From Trichobilharzia szidati (Eukaryota; Platyhelminthes; Trematoda; Strigeidida; Schistosomatidae), in contig OX235279.1 in assembly GCA_944472155.2 (NCBI GenBank), positions 61,229,564 to 61,293,563 of the forward strand: a stretch of DNA of 64,000 bases, given 5' to 3'. Every line of letters begins with the position of its first letter. Position 1 is the first letter of the stretch. Positions 1 to 12,015 of the stretch are shown one piece after another. The position numbers were made by a program, and so were the translations under genes. The notes beneath the pieces are model-generated. The model saw only the letters and a program-made list of their open reading frames with translations. It had not been told where the DNA came from and ran no database searches.

Positions 1-2300
1 GGCATTTCTGTTTAGTTTTATCAAGCCTGGACTCAGATTGGTCATATTAATGTCAGTTTCCGATGGCGATGATGCACATAGGACTGCCACTCCTGTAGCA
101 CATGCCGGACTCCAATCATGCTTTAGTGTGTACAAGGTTCGTTTTACGATTTGGTGGGGTTCATAAACGGCGTCATCTACATGATGTGAGCAAACTGGTA
201 ACACCTGCTACCTCTTTCAAGTACCAAGTTGAGTTACAATCAAAGTTAGCTAGCAACTTTTCAAGATATATACATGAATATTTGCTACATCTGCAAGGTG
301 CCATGGAAATAACGAATAAAGCCGCTTGCGGCTCAAAAAAATGCTTCACTAAAAAACCACTAGGTTTCTAAGTATTCCTTGCGACTTCTAGATGAACGCC
401 GGTGCATAAGGGCAGGCATTAAGTACAACAATATGAGAAAGGCGCTGATGCGCAAGATTAAACAGTGTTTATGTAAGAACCGCGAAGCCTGGTGGTCAGA
501 ACATGTGTGTGAGATGGAATCAGCAGCTGCATCTGGCAACAATAGGAAGCTGTTGCATCTCATCCAAGCCACAGACAGTAAGAAGCACGGTGTCAGCGAG
601 ACAGTCTGTGAGGCAGATAGGACGCTAATCACCGGCCTAGAAGACGCCTGGAACGCCGAGCAGAGCACTTTGGGAAGAAGTTAAGCTGACCACTAGCTCC
701 AGCACTCACCATTATCAGCTACAGTGCTCTCTGGTCGGTAATGCCGACCCAACAATCGAAGCGGAGGCTCGAAAGTAACTCCAAGTGTTGAGGTGCCATA
801 AGGCACCTGGCCAAGACAAATTACCCCCTGCTCTTTTTTTAAAGATGGTGGAGAAGTTCTCGTTATGGCTTTAACTAGATTGTTCAGGAAAGTGAGGATG
901 TTCTGTCAATGTGGAATGAAGCCATCACAGTCCCCATCTTGCAAAAGGGTCGGCGTCACACATGCGACAACCATAGGGGTATCAGATTGCTACCAGTTAC
1001 GTCTAGAACATTGGCTACTGTCTGGTCATGTGGGCTGCATAAAACACGCGGTGAGTTGACTCATAAAGAGCAGGCTGGGTTTCGTTCAAGCCGTAGATGC
1101 ATTGGTCATGTGTTCACTCTCCGTCAGTTGCTGGAACACCGCCACACGTATTGCAGGTAAACAATTGTTGTTTCTTGATATTAGGGCTGCCTTCGATTAG
1201 TTGGTCAAAACTGTTCTCTGGAACTGTCTGTTTGAGAGTGGTGTATCTGAGAAGTTTGTTAACATCCTGAAAGCCCTATGCGGACATACCTCAGGTAAAG
1301 TGAGGGAATACGACCAGCCATCATGACTGTTCCCAACCAACAGTGGGGTTAGATAGGGTTTCCCGATCTCTCCACTTCTCTTCAACTTTGCTATCGATAA
1401 CATTTTGGAGACAGCTCTGAAGGACGTGAGTAGTGGTAGTGGTGTAGATCTGCTTCCCGGAAAAAGACTTTCTGACCTCAATAAGTCAGACGATATCGTC
1501 TTACTGTGCGACAGCACACAGACTAACTAAATTGCACTTAATCAGTTTGCAGTAAACGTCTGTAAGTATCATATGTGCTTTGCACCATTTGTGTGCAAAG
1601 TGCTGTGATAAGATTGACAGAAGCCTGTACTTGCAACAACCATTGCAGGTGAACCGCTTGAAGTTTCCGATAAGTTCGTGTATCTACGTAGTTGTGTATG
1701 CTGGCGGAAGGGTGATGGACGAGATTTCCAACTGTATCATGAAAGTTAGGGCGGCATACGGCAATATGAGACATCTCTGGCGCCGTTGTGACGTTAGCCT
1801 GGATGTCAAAGGTCGGGTTTACAATGATTCAGTGTTCTCAATCTTACTCTACGCCTGCGACACCTGGCCTCTCCGAGCTGAGGATGTGCAATGACTATGC
1901 GTATTCAACCATCGCTGTCTCCGTAGAATTGCTTGGATTCGATGGCATCATCGTGTGAGCAATTCTGAGGTTTGCGTCTGGCAGAGTATCTGAACACCGC
2001 GGAGATCACGAAAACATTGAGTGTCGTAATTTGAAAACAATGGCTCCAGTCGCTTGGAGATGTGCTGCGGATGTCATCCTTTCCTTACCAGACTCTGCTC
2101 GCCGTCACTGGAATGGGATGAAAAAAGTAGAGAGGTGGCATCGTACATTTGTGCCAAGTCAGAATCGGTTAGAGCGTCACGACTCTGGTTCGGGTCCGAG
2201 AGATAACTCCAAACAGTACCATACATGACCAAGAATCGTAATCAATGGCGAACGTGCTGCAATTCTCTTCTTCCTGGTCTTGTTAAATACAGTTGATTCC
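1..2300 (+). pseudogene. Decayed RTE-like non-LTR retrotransposon (endonuclease end, RT, C-terminal region)
   Basis: Conceptual translation in shifting frames gives the end of an AP-type endonuclease, a reverse transcriptase and a long C-terminal region, in that order. The endonuclease end spans about 25-180, with a degenerate DHALVC-type motif followed by LRFGG. RT pieces follow at about 860-1560: the PILQKGRR/NHRGI block, KEQAGFRS, LDIRAAFD, and a SDDIVLL motif where YADD is expected. The C-terminal pieces (DEISNCI...GRVYNDSVFSILLYACDTWPLRAED) lie at about 1650-1895. A later stretch at 2031-2228 resembles the C-terminus of the element at 39385-40290, including a GPRD motif. Stops and frameshifts break it throughout, so it cannot be active. 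It starts beyond the window edge. The 3' limit is approximate. RTE clade is my call from motif style; a CR1 assignment is less likely. Confidence 0.8.
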
Positions 2301-3244
2301 TTTCCGGATGAAGTCCTTATTCGTCCTTCACCTTTTTTCTCATATTTTGTTTTTTTTTATTATTGTGTGGTGCATCTATTTGGTGTCTATATTGTACCAG
2401 GTTTAGTGTTTGACACAAATTAAAACAGATAATATCCCAATACCATACAATTGTTTCCCCTTTTAGACTTGAACAAAGCATGAAGATATTGTGCAGAACA
2501 AAATGGCGTCATTTGATCTCATTGAGTCTTTTCAGCTGTGTACAACCATGAACAACTTAACACACCCGTATACTGTAGTTATTGATCTTAAAAGTGATGG
2601 ATATTAACAACACGTGATTAAATAGTATAGTGGAGTGAAATAAAAGCCGCTGTTAAGATAACAAGTTAGCAGAAAATAAATTCAGAGATATTCTCTAATT
2701 GCGAAGGAGTGTTACAGATTGAATGATACGTATGTAACGGTCAAATAACTTAGTTGGACAGAAGTCAGTCAAGACATAGTAACCGGTAGTTGCAGAACCT
2801 TAGTGATAATTTTCAAATTGCACAACAACAGGTGAAATATATTCTTGGGGATTTGACCACTCTAACAAATTTTTCTTTTTTGAATATACAGAATAGCTTT
2901 GTCGTTCACTTAAACGAAAAACCAAAAATATCAGGGAATTTCTAGAAGCCTGGTACTCAGATGAGTAGGGGACTAACAAATACATTACTATGCATCAAAT
3001 TTACCAACTAATAAAAAAGAAATCATATAATGAGGAACTTCAAATTTCAAGTGAATAAAAATGATCAATAGAGAAGTAAACTAACAACTATTCACGGCAC
3101 TGGTTGTCGAAATTTAGACCGAACACACGGGACGTTCGCTCAGGTAATCAAGTTAGAATTAGTAATACAGGATGTGTCAGCCGTACAATGGCAGGATTGT
3201 CGCCAAACACAAATGGCGCAGGTTCGATTACGGCCGAATACGCT

Positions 3245-3415
3245 GTTAAACTTCGCCTAGTTTCCTAGCTACGGGTAAGCCCAGAGGAGAACATAGGTTG
3301 TGCATGAAGCTAAGAAAACCCACAACGTAAAAATACCGTTACTGCTGAAATCGAGAAACCCAAAGACTGAAGCCGTATGTTCCACTCGGAACGCAAGGAA
3401 TGGAAAGAAAGAGAT
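3245..3415 (+). repeat. SINE 3'-module relic
   Basis: The sequence matches, with divergence, the non-tRNA 3' module of the SINE copies at 28295-28494 and 43131-43270. Shared elements are the GGTAAGCCCAG-type start, a GTAAAAATAC block and the terminal TATGTTCCACTCGGAACG block followed by an A-rich end. The tRNA-like head is not recognisable. Confidence 0.5.
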
Positions 3416-5013
3416 TAATACTAGGATCTCAAATAAAAAGACGTTAAGGCTCTTCAATGTTAAATTGAAACCAGAAATTGACTGACTTTAACAATCTAGA
3501 GCAATAACAACTATGTGGGGTTTGACAACGTTGAAGCTCACTTTGTTTGAATCACAATCTAGTCTTCCTTGTCAAGGATAAGAGCGTAAAGCTTGAACAG
3601 AAGACATGATTTCAGTAAAACCATAACGGCTTCCTTTATTGAATGTTAGCTTTAGATGAGCTTGAAACGATTAATATAGTCCAACTAATGTAAGTGTTGA
3701 AATACTGAGTGAAGTCAAAGCGAAACTCACCTTATTTAAAACCATATGAAAAGCTTTAAACAGAGCAATCTGAAAGATTATTTTTATGCGTATGTTTGGC
3801 CAAACATAAAACGGCACGAGCAGCCAGCAGTGTACTTTGAACTGTTCTCATAATGTATAAAAGACAGCAAAATGAGTGCAATTCTCGCTGAAGACTTTGA
3901 TTTTCAGAAATCAACAAAATGCCTTCATGAATACACGTATTCTGAGTATTTGATTTGAACATTTGATTTACAAAATCCCTCACTGTATCACCGACCGGAG
4001 TATGCTGCACTCTATGCCACTCTTACCACCATTAACATGTTTTCAATTATGAACACAGAGTTTGAATCAGTAAAAGTAATTTACGCCAAGTAGGTGAAAG
4101 TAAATCCAAAAAGATTCCCCATTGCAAATTGTGGAGAAAGGAGACTAATTAACCTTGATAAAAAATTTATTTCAATCCGTTGAAACACGGGTAAATTAGT
4201 CCTAAACCTTATTAGATAACAAAGTTTGTCAAGCAGAAGTGACAAAAAACTTTCGTAACTAACTTGCTTATTAGTTTGCTCATCTGCCTTACTGACATAG
4301 TGCAATAGATTCTTTAGGATATTAGCATTTTTCTTCTTTAGTCTATCCGAAAGAAGTCGCCAAAAAAACTAAAAAGCAATAGAGGTAACTGAAATCAGTA
4401 AATAATATTCTTATTGAGAAATTATATAAGGTTGTGGAAATCAGGATACTGTGGTTATTTTCGAAAAACCGGCACAACCAAGAAACATTAATAAACGCTT
4501 ACAATGCATCTATTATATACATTTCAGTGGTGCTTTAAGCGACCGGAAAAAGAGAATAAGCCGTTTTAATAATCTGATTGTCCATATCAGAATAAATTAA
4601 ATTACGTATGGGAAAGAAACAACTACAGAGATTAACTTATACACTCCTAACTATAAGATGATCAATCACGCCTAAGACGAGAAACTCAAATTTATAAATA
4701 TGTCTTTGAAGACAATTATGATCACAAACGATTACTAAGGATATCTTTTTTCTACGGCGATAGTTTAAAGGTCACTTTAGTGACTCGACATGTTTAATGA
4801 CTGATCGTGTTTAGGAAAAAAATCATATACGTCAGCAGCAAAAACTGGAGAATACGTTAAACAAGGGTTACAACAAGGGACCAATAACAAAGAAATTAGG
4901 ATGTGCGAAGTAACAATAAGTCCGGTAGCTGGATAACAACTATTACACTTTCGTGTGTCGAACAAAAGAAATTTATTTGTACAAACACTATCGTTTCCCA
5001 GTTAGCTTTTTTT

Positions 5014-5116
5014 TCGGGCGCACTGCAGACGTTTTGGGGGCAAAAACCTTCATGCGCATTGCAGATTTCGAGAATTTGAACCAAAGTCTGCCCCAAAATG
5101 CCTGCAATACGCCCGA
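5014..5116. repeat. Imperfect foldback
   Basis: Two arms of about 28 bp (5014-5042 and 5089-5116) are inverted complements with about five mismatches. Each contains a GGGCG...TGCAG...TTTTGGGG pattern. The spacer is about 46 bp. No element family is recognised. Confidence 0.5.
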
Positions 5117-5800
5117 AATCGTTGCTGGCTGGGTTCAGGAGAAAAAATTTAGGAATCTCGTAATTCACTGGAAGAGCTTGAGGTTCACCCAAATATTTTG
5201 CACTGAGACTGAATCTAGGCATGATTAAAAGCAATGCCAGCTCGGTCTATCCGTAGTTTATACATAGAAAACACTAATGACAGTGCATTAATTACTTGTT
5301 AATGATGAAGAGTAACCCATCAGGATTACAAATAATTTGGATATGCTTATAAATTTATATATACCTATGACTGAAACCACATGCAAAATGTAAAGAATTC
5401 TTTTTGTTTGCCAGCAGTAATTACGTACTCATATTAACCCATAGATAAAAATGTTAAGTCACACCCAGATTGTGACGTAAGTGAACATTCTTAACCGTAA
5501 AATGCCCATTAATTTCCGATAATAAGAACACTGGAGGAAACTACCGTACCAAGAAGAAACAAGGCATTGACCTTGAATTCGAATTGAGAACTTCGGACAG
5601 TGAGTTACCGAATTTCAAACCATCGCCCAATGAAAGAAGAAAACTTCCAGGTTCCTTATAAATATCTCTTCTAGTCTAGGCGCATCTCGAAAAAGTTAAC
5701 TGATGGACCAGGCGACACTTTTTCTAGGTTTCGCTTCAAGGATTTAATGACATGGTAGGAGAACCAGTACTGCAAAATAAAATAATCACTCTTTACAGAT

Positions 5801-5987
5801 ATTTTTTTGATTACAGCTTGGTTCCACACCGTAGTTTTGGTACGGGTATGGAATTTCCAGCACGTGATTTCGGTAGCCCGAATTTTGCAGGCCGACCATA
5901 GATATCAGATGTGCATCAGCAGGGGATCGAACCCCGGACCATGTGCATGATCGGCGAGTGTCATAACCGCTGTGCCACCAACGCACA
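5801..5987 (-). repeat. tRNA-derived SINE
   Basis: On the minus strand the head reads TGCGTTGGTGGCACAGCGGT (A-box region). It continues to a perfect pol III B box, GGTTCGATCC, inside a tRNA-like fold. A non-tRNA body containing ATCTATGGTCGGCCTG and an A-rich tail follow. It is closely related to the copy at 46521-46723. It is a SINE and not a working tRNA gene, because the tRNA-like part continues straight into the body. Confidence 0.8.
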
Positions 5988-6195
5988 ACAAGTTATGAAA
6001 AAAAACAGGAGATGAGGCAGGTCCGAAGTTGCCTCTCTAAGTTTCAAACATGGTGATTAGATCTCGTTTGTGTATACTGCATGATAAGGGAAAGAGATTC
6101 CAACATAAGCAGTTTCCCGTATGACTCTACTATGGAATGATCTCTCATGCACTTATTCTGTCTTACACTAGCAAAATCACATTCTTCAATAAGCT

Positions 6196-6544
6196 TGTAG
6201 CGGTAAATAATTCCCCAAAATTATTAACCACAGCAATCATCACTCAACATTGGATGCTGACCATCACTGTTTAAGTCGACTTGTTTAGCTGAAGGCTTAC
6301 GGTCAAGCATCCCCGCCATTTGGTGCTTCGTCGTGTCACGTGCGTGCACGATTACTAGCTAGCTAAGCATTCATTCCTACCCGCGATTTGGTCCCAAAAT
6401 ATATATCGTATTTGGACGACAAAATCTGGTCTTTTGCTTTACCATTTGGTACTCGAAGAACGAACACTATAGTGGTTGTTGGTATAAGATCTTGCGATAG
6501 TATAATCCGTACAACTCGCGAACGTCGATACCTACAGCCCCCTA
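6196..6544 (+). repeat. 5' LTR
   Basis: It begins TGTAGCGG and is repeated from 11066. The 3' limit is uncertain by about 8 bp: alignment with the other LTR is clean to 6532 and weaker to 6544. Promoter activity is expected here but no individual element was identified. Confidence 0.88.
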
Positions 6545-6547
6545 GAC

Positions 6548-6567
6548 TGGTGAGCCCAACCTCGAAC
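6548..6567 (+). promoter_or_regulatory. Putative primer-binding site
   Basis: TGGTGAGCCCAACCTCGAAC starts with the TGG complementary to tRNA CCA, a few bases after the LTR. Its reverse complement ends ...CTCACCA and contains GTTCGA, as a tRNA T-arm and acceptor would. Related elements use tRNA-Trp in some cases, but I cannot confirm the primer identity. Confidence 0.6.
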
Positions 6568-6659
6568 TTCATCTTCAATTCACACGCAGATAAACCCGGT
6601 GAGTTCGTTCCTTTTTGTGTTTATTCTTGTACTATATTGTTATCGGCATACTTTTCGTC

Positions 6660-7478
6660 ATGAGTGACCCTAGCCCCAAGGTTATTCAGATTCGCTCAAC
6701 CGCCAAAACAATCCAGCTAGTACCATATTGGCCAGATAATGCTGAAACGTGGTTTCAGATTGCTGAGTCCGATTTTTGTGAACATGGCATAACTGATCAA
6801 CGTTCACAGTTCCTTGCAGTTATTCACGCCCTACCGCGGGAATTCAGCAGGTGCGTAACTTTGCAGATGTCGGTAAGTAACTCGTACGAGTTGCTAAAAG
6901 CATCCATCCTCAAGAGAAACGTTCTCACGGATCGACAACGTCTGGATGAGTTATTTCGTAACATCGAGTTAGGAGATCAGTCAGCCGTGAGCGTGCTGGC
7001 AAGAATGAAAGAGATCATTGGCCAAAGTCAGTTCGATGAAGGACTGTTCAGAGAACTATTTTTATCCAAACTGCCACAGTCAGTTCAGACTGTACTTGTG
7101 ACACTTCAAAGTGTTCTCATAGATGACTTAGCTGTCTCTGCAGATAGAATTCTAGAGATAACGAAACGGCCAGTTACCGAAGTATACTCTGTTACCGAAC
7201 AGACTTCGAGAAAGGATTCTGCAATGATAGAGTTATGCAACTCCGTCCAGCAGATGCTTAGGTCAAACAAGCCTGGCAATTCTTCCTATCGTCGTTCTAA
7301 ATCCCCTCAACGGCTAAACGTACGTGGACGATCTAAGTCCAACACACGTTCTCTCAAAAATCCTGACTGGTGTTGGTATCACAACACCTATGGCAAGGAA
7401 GCGAAATGTTGTCGAAAACCTTGTGATTTCGACAAAGCCTCCAAGTCTGTGGGAAACTATCCCGCCGGCACGCGTTAG
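6660..7478 (+). CDS. gag: Gag polyprotein
   Basis: This is the structural protein of the Ty3/gypsy element: it packages the RNA and assembles particles in the cytoplasm. I start it at the ATG at 6660; the upstream in-frame extension to 6615 begins with TTG. This gives 272 residues. The body carries [16 protein letters not shown], which resembles the capsid N-terminus of this group. A basic SR-rich stretch follows, then an atypical zinc box [18 protein letters not shown] instead of the retroviral CCHC knuckle. The stop at 7476-7478 lies inside the proposed frameshift structure, and the last codons overlap the pol frame. The frame is intact. Confidence 0.88.
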   Translation: MSDPSPKVIQIRSTAKTIQLVPYWPDNAETWFQIAESDFCEHGITDQRSQFLAVIHALPREFSRCVTLQMSVSNSYELLKASILKRNVLTDRQRLDELFRNIELGDQSAVSVLARMKEIIGQSQFDEGLFRELFLSKLPQSVQTVLVTLQSVLIDDLAVSADRILEITKRPVTEVYSVTEQTSRKDSAMIELCNSVQQMLRSNKPGNSSYRRSKSPQRLNVRGRSKSNTRSLKNPDWCWYHNTYGKEAKCCRKPCDFDKASKSVGNYPAGTR

Positions 7479-10400
7479 CGGCAACCGTCGCCGGTGGCAC
7501 TAGCCGCTTACTTTACATCCATGATGTAATTAGCCAGACTAGATATCTAGTCGACACAGGCGCCGAAGTCAGCGTCCTTCCTGCTACAGCAGCAGATCGA
7601 CAGAAGGATCCTAACTTCAACCTACAGACTGCAAATGGAAAACCAATTGCAACCTATGGTCGGAAATACGTCTATCTGAACGTAGGTTTACGCAAACCTA
7701 TTCGGTGGATTTTTCTAATCGCTGACGTCACAATGCCCATCATTGGCACGGACCTACTTAATCATCATGATTTACTCGTAGACGTCCGCCGTAAACGATT
7801 ATTTGACAACACTACTAGTTTGTCTATCAAAGGCATAACTTACAGTGGCCCCAGCTTGTCAATCGTTAAAATGAAAGCAATCCTCGATCCAACTTTTCAA
7901 CCGATTGTTGACAAATATCCGGAACTGAATTGCCCATCTAACGATCTCCCGTGCATAACCAGCAATGTTATGCACCATTTCATAACCTCAGGACAGCCCG
8001 TGACATCTAAAGCACGACGACTGGCCCCTGACAAACTGAGAATTGCCAGAAACGAATTCGATCATATGCTCACCCTTGGCATCATTCGGCCATCGAATAG
8101 TCCATGGGCATCCCCGTTGCATATGGTACCGAAAAAGGATAGCAACGATTGGCGACCCACTGGTGATTACCGGCGAGTGAACGCCAAAACTACCCCCGAT
8201 TGCTACCCATTGCCTTACATACACGACTTGACGGCAACGTTATCTGGAGCATCTATATTCTCCAAAATCGACTTGGTTAAAGCTTATAACCAAATCCCGA
8301 TGGTAACGGAAGATATTCCGAAAACGGCTATCATCACGCCTTTCGGACTTTTTGAATTCCTACGTATGCCATTCGGCCTCCGGAATGCGGCCCAAACATT
8401 CCAACGCTTCATCAACGAAGTATTTCGCGGTCTCGACTTTGTATACGCATACTTAGACGACTGCCTCATTGCCAGTCCAGATAAGGAAACTCACCTTGGA
8501 CACTTGGACTTGGCATTTGAAAGGTTACGCCAACATGGTGTTACCATCAATATACAGAAGTGTCGGATAGGCGTTGACTCACTCGATTTTCTGGGTCACA
8601 CTATTGACTGCCAGGGCATACGCCCACTGGCTACTAAAGTCGAAGCAATACTGAACTTTCCGGAGCCAAAGACAGTAAAATGCCTTCGCACTTTTAACGG
8701 CTTGGTAAGTTATTACCGACGTTTTATTCCTAATTGTGCTTCTCTAATTCAGCCATTAACCGATCTCCTTCGAGGGAACAACAAGGCTATCGAACTCGAC
8801 ACGTCTGCTCGACATGCTTTTACTCAGGTAAAGAAAGCTATTGCAGATGCCACCCTCCTTATGTATCAGGATCCAACGGCACCGTTGAGTATCTCGGTTG
8901 ATGCATCAGACACTGCAATCGGCGCAGTTCTGCAACAACTAGTTAACAACGAATGGCAACCACTCGCCTTTTTCTCGAAGCGCCTTCAAGTAACTGAAAC
9001 GAAGTACAGCACATTCGGGAGAGAACTTCTAGCTATGTACTGTGCTCTACGTCATTTTCGACATTCAGTTGAGGGTCGTGAATCCATCATTTTTACTGAC
9101 CACAAACCTCTGACGTACTCTCTGAACTCAACTTCAGATAAGTATTCACCCAGGGAATCGCGACAACTAGATTACGTTTCACAGTTTACATCAGATATTC
9201 GCCATGTTTCCGGAGTGAACAACACTATGGCAGATGCCTTGTCACGTATTTGTTCTTTCACCGAAATCGACGGCATAGACCTTGTAAAACTGGCTCGTCT
9301 TCAAAAAGAAGATATTGAGCTTCAGCGTGAGTTGTCGAAAACAACTCTACAACTAGCCAAGAAACCCTTAGGTATAGGAAAGGATACTATTCTGTGTGAC
9401 ATTTCCACTAGTACTCCTCGCCCCATCGTGCCTAAAAGTTATCGCCGTAACGTCTTCAATACGTTGCATGGCTTATCCCATCCAGGTATTCGAACTACTG
9501 TCAAACTCGTAACTAGTCGGTTTTGCTGGCCTGGTATTAACAAGGAAGTAAGGGAATGGGCACAGACGTGTTTAGCTTGCCAAAAGTGCAAGGTAATACG
9601 ACACACTAAAAGCCCCCTTGGCACTTTTCTTATCCCTGATGCCCGTTTCGAACACGTCCATATAGATTTAGTTGGCCCCCTTCCAGAATCTCATGGATAC
9701 ACCTATATGTTAACCTGCATCGATCGCTTCACACGATGGCCTGAAGCAGTACCCATCAAGGATATATCTGCTGAAACTGTCGCACGCGTCTTTGTAGAGA
9801 GATGGATCGCAAACTTTGGATGCCCATCTTCCATAACAACTGATCGTGGGCGGCAATTCGAAAGCGGTTTATTCTTCGCTTTGACTAAAATCCTTGGTTG
9901 CATGCGTTTTCGAACGACAGCCTACCATCCTCAAGCGAATGGTATGGTAGAACGTCTACACAGACAGTTGAAAGCTGGTTTATCAGCTGCAAATAACACC
10001 CACTGGACTGAATCCCTTCCGTTAGTTCTCCTAGGGATACGAAACGCCTTAAAAACCGATGCTGGTTGTACAACCTCTGAGCTAGTATATGGCACAACAC
10101 TACGACTGCCAGGTGAGTTTGTTTCTCCCTCGAGCTTCCCACCAGTGGTAGATCACTCCTCATACGTCAGCAGGCTTACAAACGCTATGCGTTCAGTTAA
10201 ACCTGCTCCCCTCCGACCACAGTCCATTGATGTTTTCGTTCACCCTTGTTTAAAAACTTCTTCACATGTAAATGTTCGTCGCGACTCGGTACGTCGTCCT
10301 CTAGAACCCCCATATGACGGACCATATAAAGTGATTAAACGTACTGATAAATTCTTCGTTTTAGACAAAAAAGGCCGCGAAGACACCGTCAGTATCGACC

Positions 10401-10606
10401 GTCTGAAACCAGCTTACTTGGAAGGTAACCCCATTAGCCTGGAGCTAAACGTACCCGATAATTCACAAGTAACTGAATCTACTTCAGTCTTCGAAGAACT
10501 CCCTAGCACGGCGAAAGCCACCGAACCTTCGGTCGATCACTCTAAAAAAACGCGTTCTGGACGTCACGTTAGATTCCCAGAATACCTTCACACCTATTTC
10601 ACATAA
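7427..10606 (+). CDS. pol: Pol polyprotein: protease, RT, RNase H, integrase
   Basis: This is the enzyme polyprotein that copies and integrates the element. The frame opens after a stop at 7424-7426 and has no ATG until 7733, which lies inside the protease. It is therefore probably reached by -1 frameshifting near 7451-7457. The protease active site DTGA is at 7553. Numbering from the ATG at 7733, RT covers about residues 75-280 with YLDD at 240-243. RNase H follows with VDASD at 389-393. The integrase zinc region (H...H...CLACQKC) lies near 579-616, and a DDE core shows HIDLVGP, TDRGRQF and NGMVERL near 645-740. The tail is basic. There are no internal stops, so the enzyme is potentially functional. 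Confidence 0.93.
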   Translation, partial: FRQSLQVCGKLSRRHALAATVAGGTSRLLYIHDVISQTRYLVDTGAEVSVLPATAADRQKDPNFNLQTANGKPIATYGRKYVYLNVGLRKPIRWIFLIADVTMPIIGTDLLNHHDLLVDVRRKRLFDNTTSLSIKGITYSGPSLSIVKMKAILDPTFQPIVDKYPELNCPSNDLPCITSNVMHHFITSGQPVTSKARRLAPDKLRIARNEFDHMLTLGIIRPSNSPWASPLHMVPKKDSNDWRPTGDYRRVNAKTTPDCYPLPYIHDLTATLSGASIFSKIDLVKAYNQIPMVTEDIPKTAIITPFGLFEFLRMPFGLRNAAQTFQRFINEVFRGLDFVYAYLDDCLIASPDKETHLGHLDLAFERLRQHGVTINIQKCRIGVDSLDFLGHTIDCQGIRPLATKVEAILNFPEPKTVKCLRTFNGLVSYYRRFIPNCASLIQPLTDLLRGNNKAIELDTSARHAFTQVKKAIADATLLMYQDPTAPLSISVDASDTAIGAVLQQLVNNEWQPLAFFSKRLQVTETKYSTFGRELLAMYCALRHFRHSVEGRESIIFTDHKPLTYSLNSTSDKYSPRESRQLDYVSQFTSDIRHVSGVNNTMADALSRICSFTEIDGIDLVKLARLQKEDIELQRELSKTTLQLAKKPLGIGKDTILCDISTSTPRPIVPKSYRRNVFNTLHGLSHPGIRTTVKLVTSRFCWPGINKEVREWAQTCLACQKCKVIRHTKSPLGTFLIPDARFEHVHIDLVGPLPESHGYTYMLTCIDRFTRWPEAVPIKDISAETVARVFVERWIANFGCPSSITTDRGRQFESGLFFALTKILGCMRFRTTAYHPQANGMVERLHRQLKAGLSAANNTHWTESLPLVLLGIRNALKTDAGCTTSELVYGTTLRLPGEFVSPSSFPPVVDHSSYVSRLTNAMRSVKPAPLRPQSIDVFVHPCLKTSSHVNVRRDSVRRPLEPPYDGPYKVIKRTDKFFVLDKKGREDTVSIDRLKPAYLEGNPISLELNVPDNSQVTESTSVFEELPSTAKATEPSVDHSKKTRSGRHVRFPEYLHTYFT
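7451..7497 (+). promoter_or_regulatory. Probable -1 ribosomal frameshift signal (gag to pol)
   Basis: The heptamer GGGAAAC at 7451-7457 is in the exact phase needed: gag reads GGA (7452) and AAC (7455), so tandem -1 slippage enters the pol frame. Four bases later, 7462-7469 can pair with 7490-7497 (8 bp including one G-U). Inside that loop there are small CGG/CCG or CGC/GCG hairpins, and the gag stop codon is there too. GGGAAAC is an established -1 slippery type. Function here is inference. Confidence 0.72.
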
Positions 10607-11049
10607 CTGAGTGACACATCAATTTTTTTTTATGTTGCGTCATTTAACACAAGTAAATGATATTTTTCCTATAACCGTACATAAAATTATATAAGATGTA
10701 TATTTTTTTTTCCCGATATTTTGAACTTAACATTATTTTACTGTATAGTAGATGCATGTCATATTTTTTTTTGGTAAAAAAACGCTTATTTGGTATATTT
10801 TTCTTGACAAGGTTCTCAGCATTCTTGTTTTCTTTTCCAGGTGCAACGGGCACTGGACAGGAAACAAACGAAGCACGGGATCCAACGAACAACACCGAGA
10901 AAGCTATGTACAGACACCCTATTAGCATAGGCAGACAGACCAGCAGGCTCTCAATCAAGCCGCTCGGAAGATTTTTTTCACCCATAAGGGAACCATCGAG
11001 ATTTTTTTACTTCCGGCTGGTCATGTCTTAGGGTCCTCACAAACCCACT
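10607..11049 (+). other. Gypsy element 3' untranslated region
   Basis: The stretch is rich in T runs and holds only two short overlapping frames, one on each strand. There is no signal peptide plus ectodomain, so no envelope gene. It ends in the polypurine tract. Confidence 0.7.
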
Positions 11050-11060
11050 AGGGGGGGGAG
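11050..11060 (+). promoter_or_regulatory. Polypurine tract
   Basis: AGGGGGGGGAG lies five bases before the 3' LTR. This is the expected position for priming plus-strand DNA synthesis. Confidence 0.8.
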
Positions 11061-11065
11061 TGAGC

Positions 11066-11413
11066 TGTAGCGGTAAATAATTCCCCAAAATTATTAACCA
11101 CAGCAATCATCACTCAACATTGGATGCTGACCATCACTGTTTAAGTCGACTTGTTTAGCTGAAGGCTTACGGTCAAGCATCCCCGCCATTTGGTGCTCCG
11201 TCGTGTCACGTGCGTGCACGATTACTAGCTAGCTAAGCATTCATTCCTACCCGCGATTTGGTCCCAAAATATATATCGTATTTGGACGACAAAATCTGGT
11301 CTTTTGCTTTACCATTTGGTACTCGAAGAACGAACACTATAGTGGTTGTTGGTATAAGATCTTGCGTTAGTATAATCCGTACAACTCGCGAACGTCGGTA
11401 CCGTCAGCCTCTA
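11066..11413 (+). repeat. 3' LTR
   Basis: Direct repeat of 6196-6544. Differences include an A/T pair at 6497 versus 11367 and three changes close to the 3' end. The downstream limit is uncertain by about 8 bp. Confidence 0.88.
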
Positions 11414-12015
11414 AAAGGTGGTAAACTCTTTTGTAGTGATTACATCAGATTCCACGGGCTGCCACTGAGCTGAAGTATGCCAAAGTTTTCATGTCATGTC
11501 TCTGAACCACATCCGATCCTCTGTGTGTCCCAGATGAAGAAAAAGACACTTCTACTTAGTCGTGTACTCTGTACCTGCAATTTCGGTTAATATGATTCCC
11601 CCCCCCCACAGTGTGTTATCTGGACTCAACAGGATGATGTGATTCGTCCATATGCAGAATAAAATAAATGAAACCGCTGCTTATGGTGCACCGTCTTGTG
11701 TTTCTGTTTAGGTAGAGATTTCCAAGCTGATCTTGACTCTGTCTGTCACCAACAAAATATTACTTAATAAGTTCATTATCCCTCCCTGGAAGCCAGAAGT
11801 TACAAATTTCATCGGCAGTCTGGTAAAACGTGACAGTTCTCCCTGAGAAGCGTTCTCTATGTTGGGTTGCCGAATATGACATGACAGTCTTTCTGATCAC
11901 TGTTTCTAGTTCCTGAGAGACCTATAAGCCCGCAGTTTAAAGGAGTTCAAAAAGATTCTCGTTTCTCAGTTTAAGGATACCGTTTAGATATCGATTTTCA
12001 TATAGTTTCGTCCTC

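Larger units (their letters stand above)
2301..5800. other. Gene-free AT-rich stretch
   Basis: No open frame here resembles a known protein, and I see no RNA gene. The stretch holds a SINE 3' relic and a small foldback, listed separately. A minus-strand open frame at 4896-5234 overlaps the foldback and is not recognised. Confidence 0.55.
6196..11413 (+). mobile_element. Complete Ty3/gypsy LTR retrotransposon, CSRn1/Boudicca-like
   Basis: The element is about 5.2 kb. It has two directly repeated LTRs offset by about 4870 bp, a primer-binding site, gag, a frameshift signal, an intact pol and a G-rich polypurine tract. The order protease, RT, RNase H, integrase places it in Ty3/gypsy. The gag zinc box (C-x-x-H...C...C) and the RT style resemble the CSRn1/Boudicca/Gulliver group of trematodes; that placement comes from family knowledge. 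The LTRs differ at about five of the first 341 aligned bases, which suggests a recent insertion. I see no clear target-site duplication: the left flank is AAGCT, and the right flank does not match it. No envelope-like gene is present. Confidence 0.93.

Noticed and set aside
10644..11031. Open frames after pol as a possible envelope gene
   Set aside because: They consist mainly of T-run derived hydrophobic residues, overlap on opposite strands and lack a signal peptide plus ectodomain.
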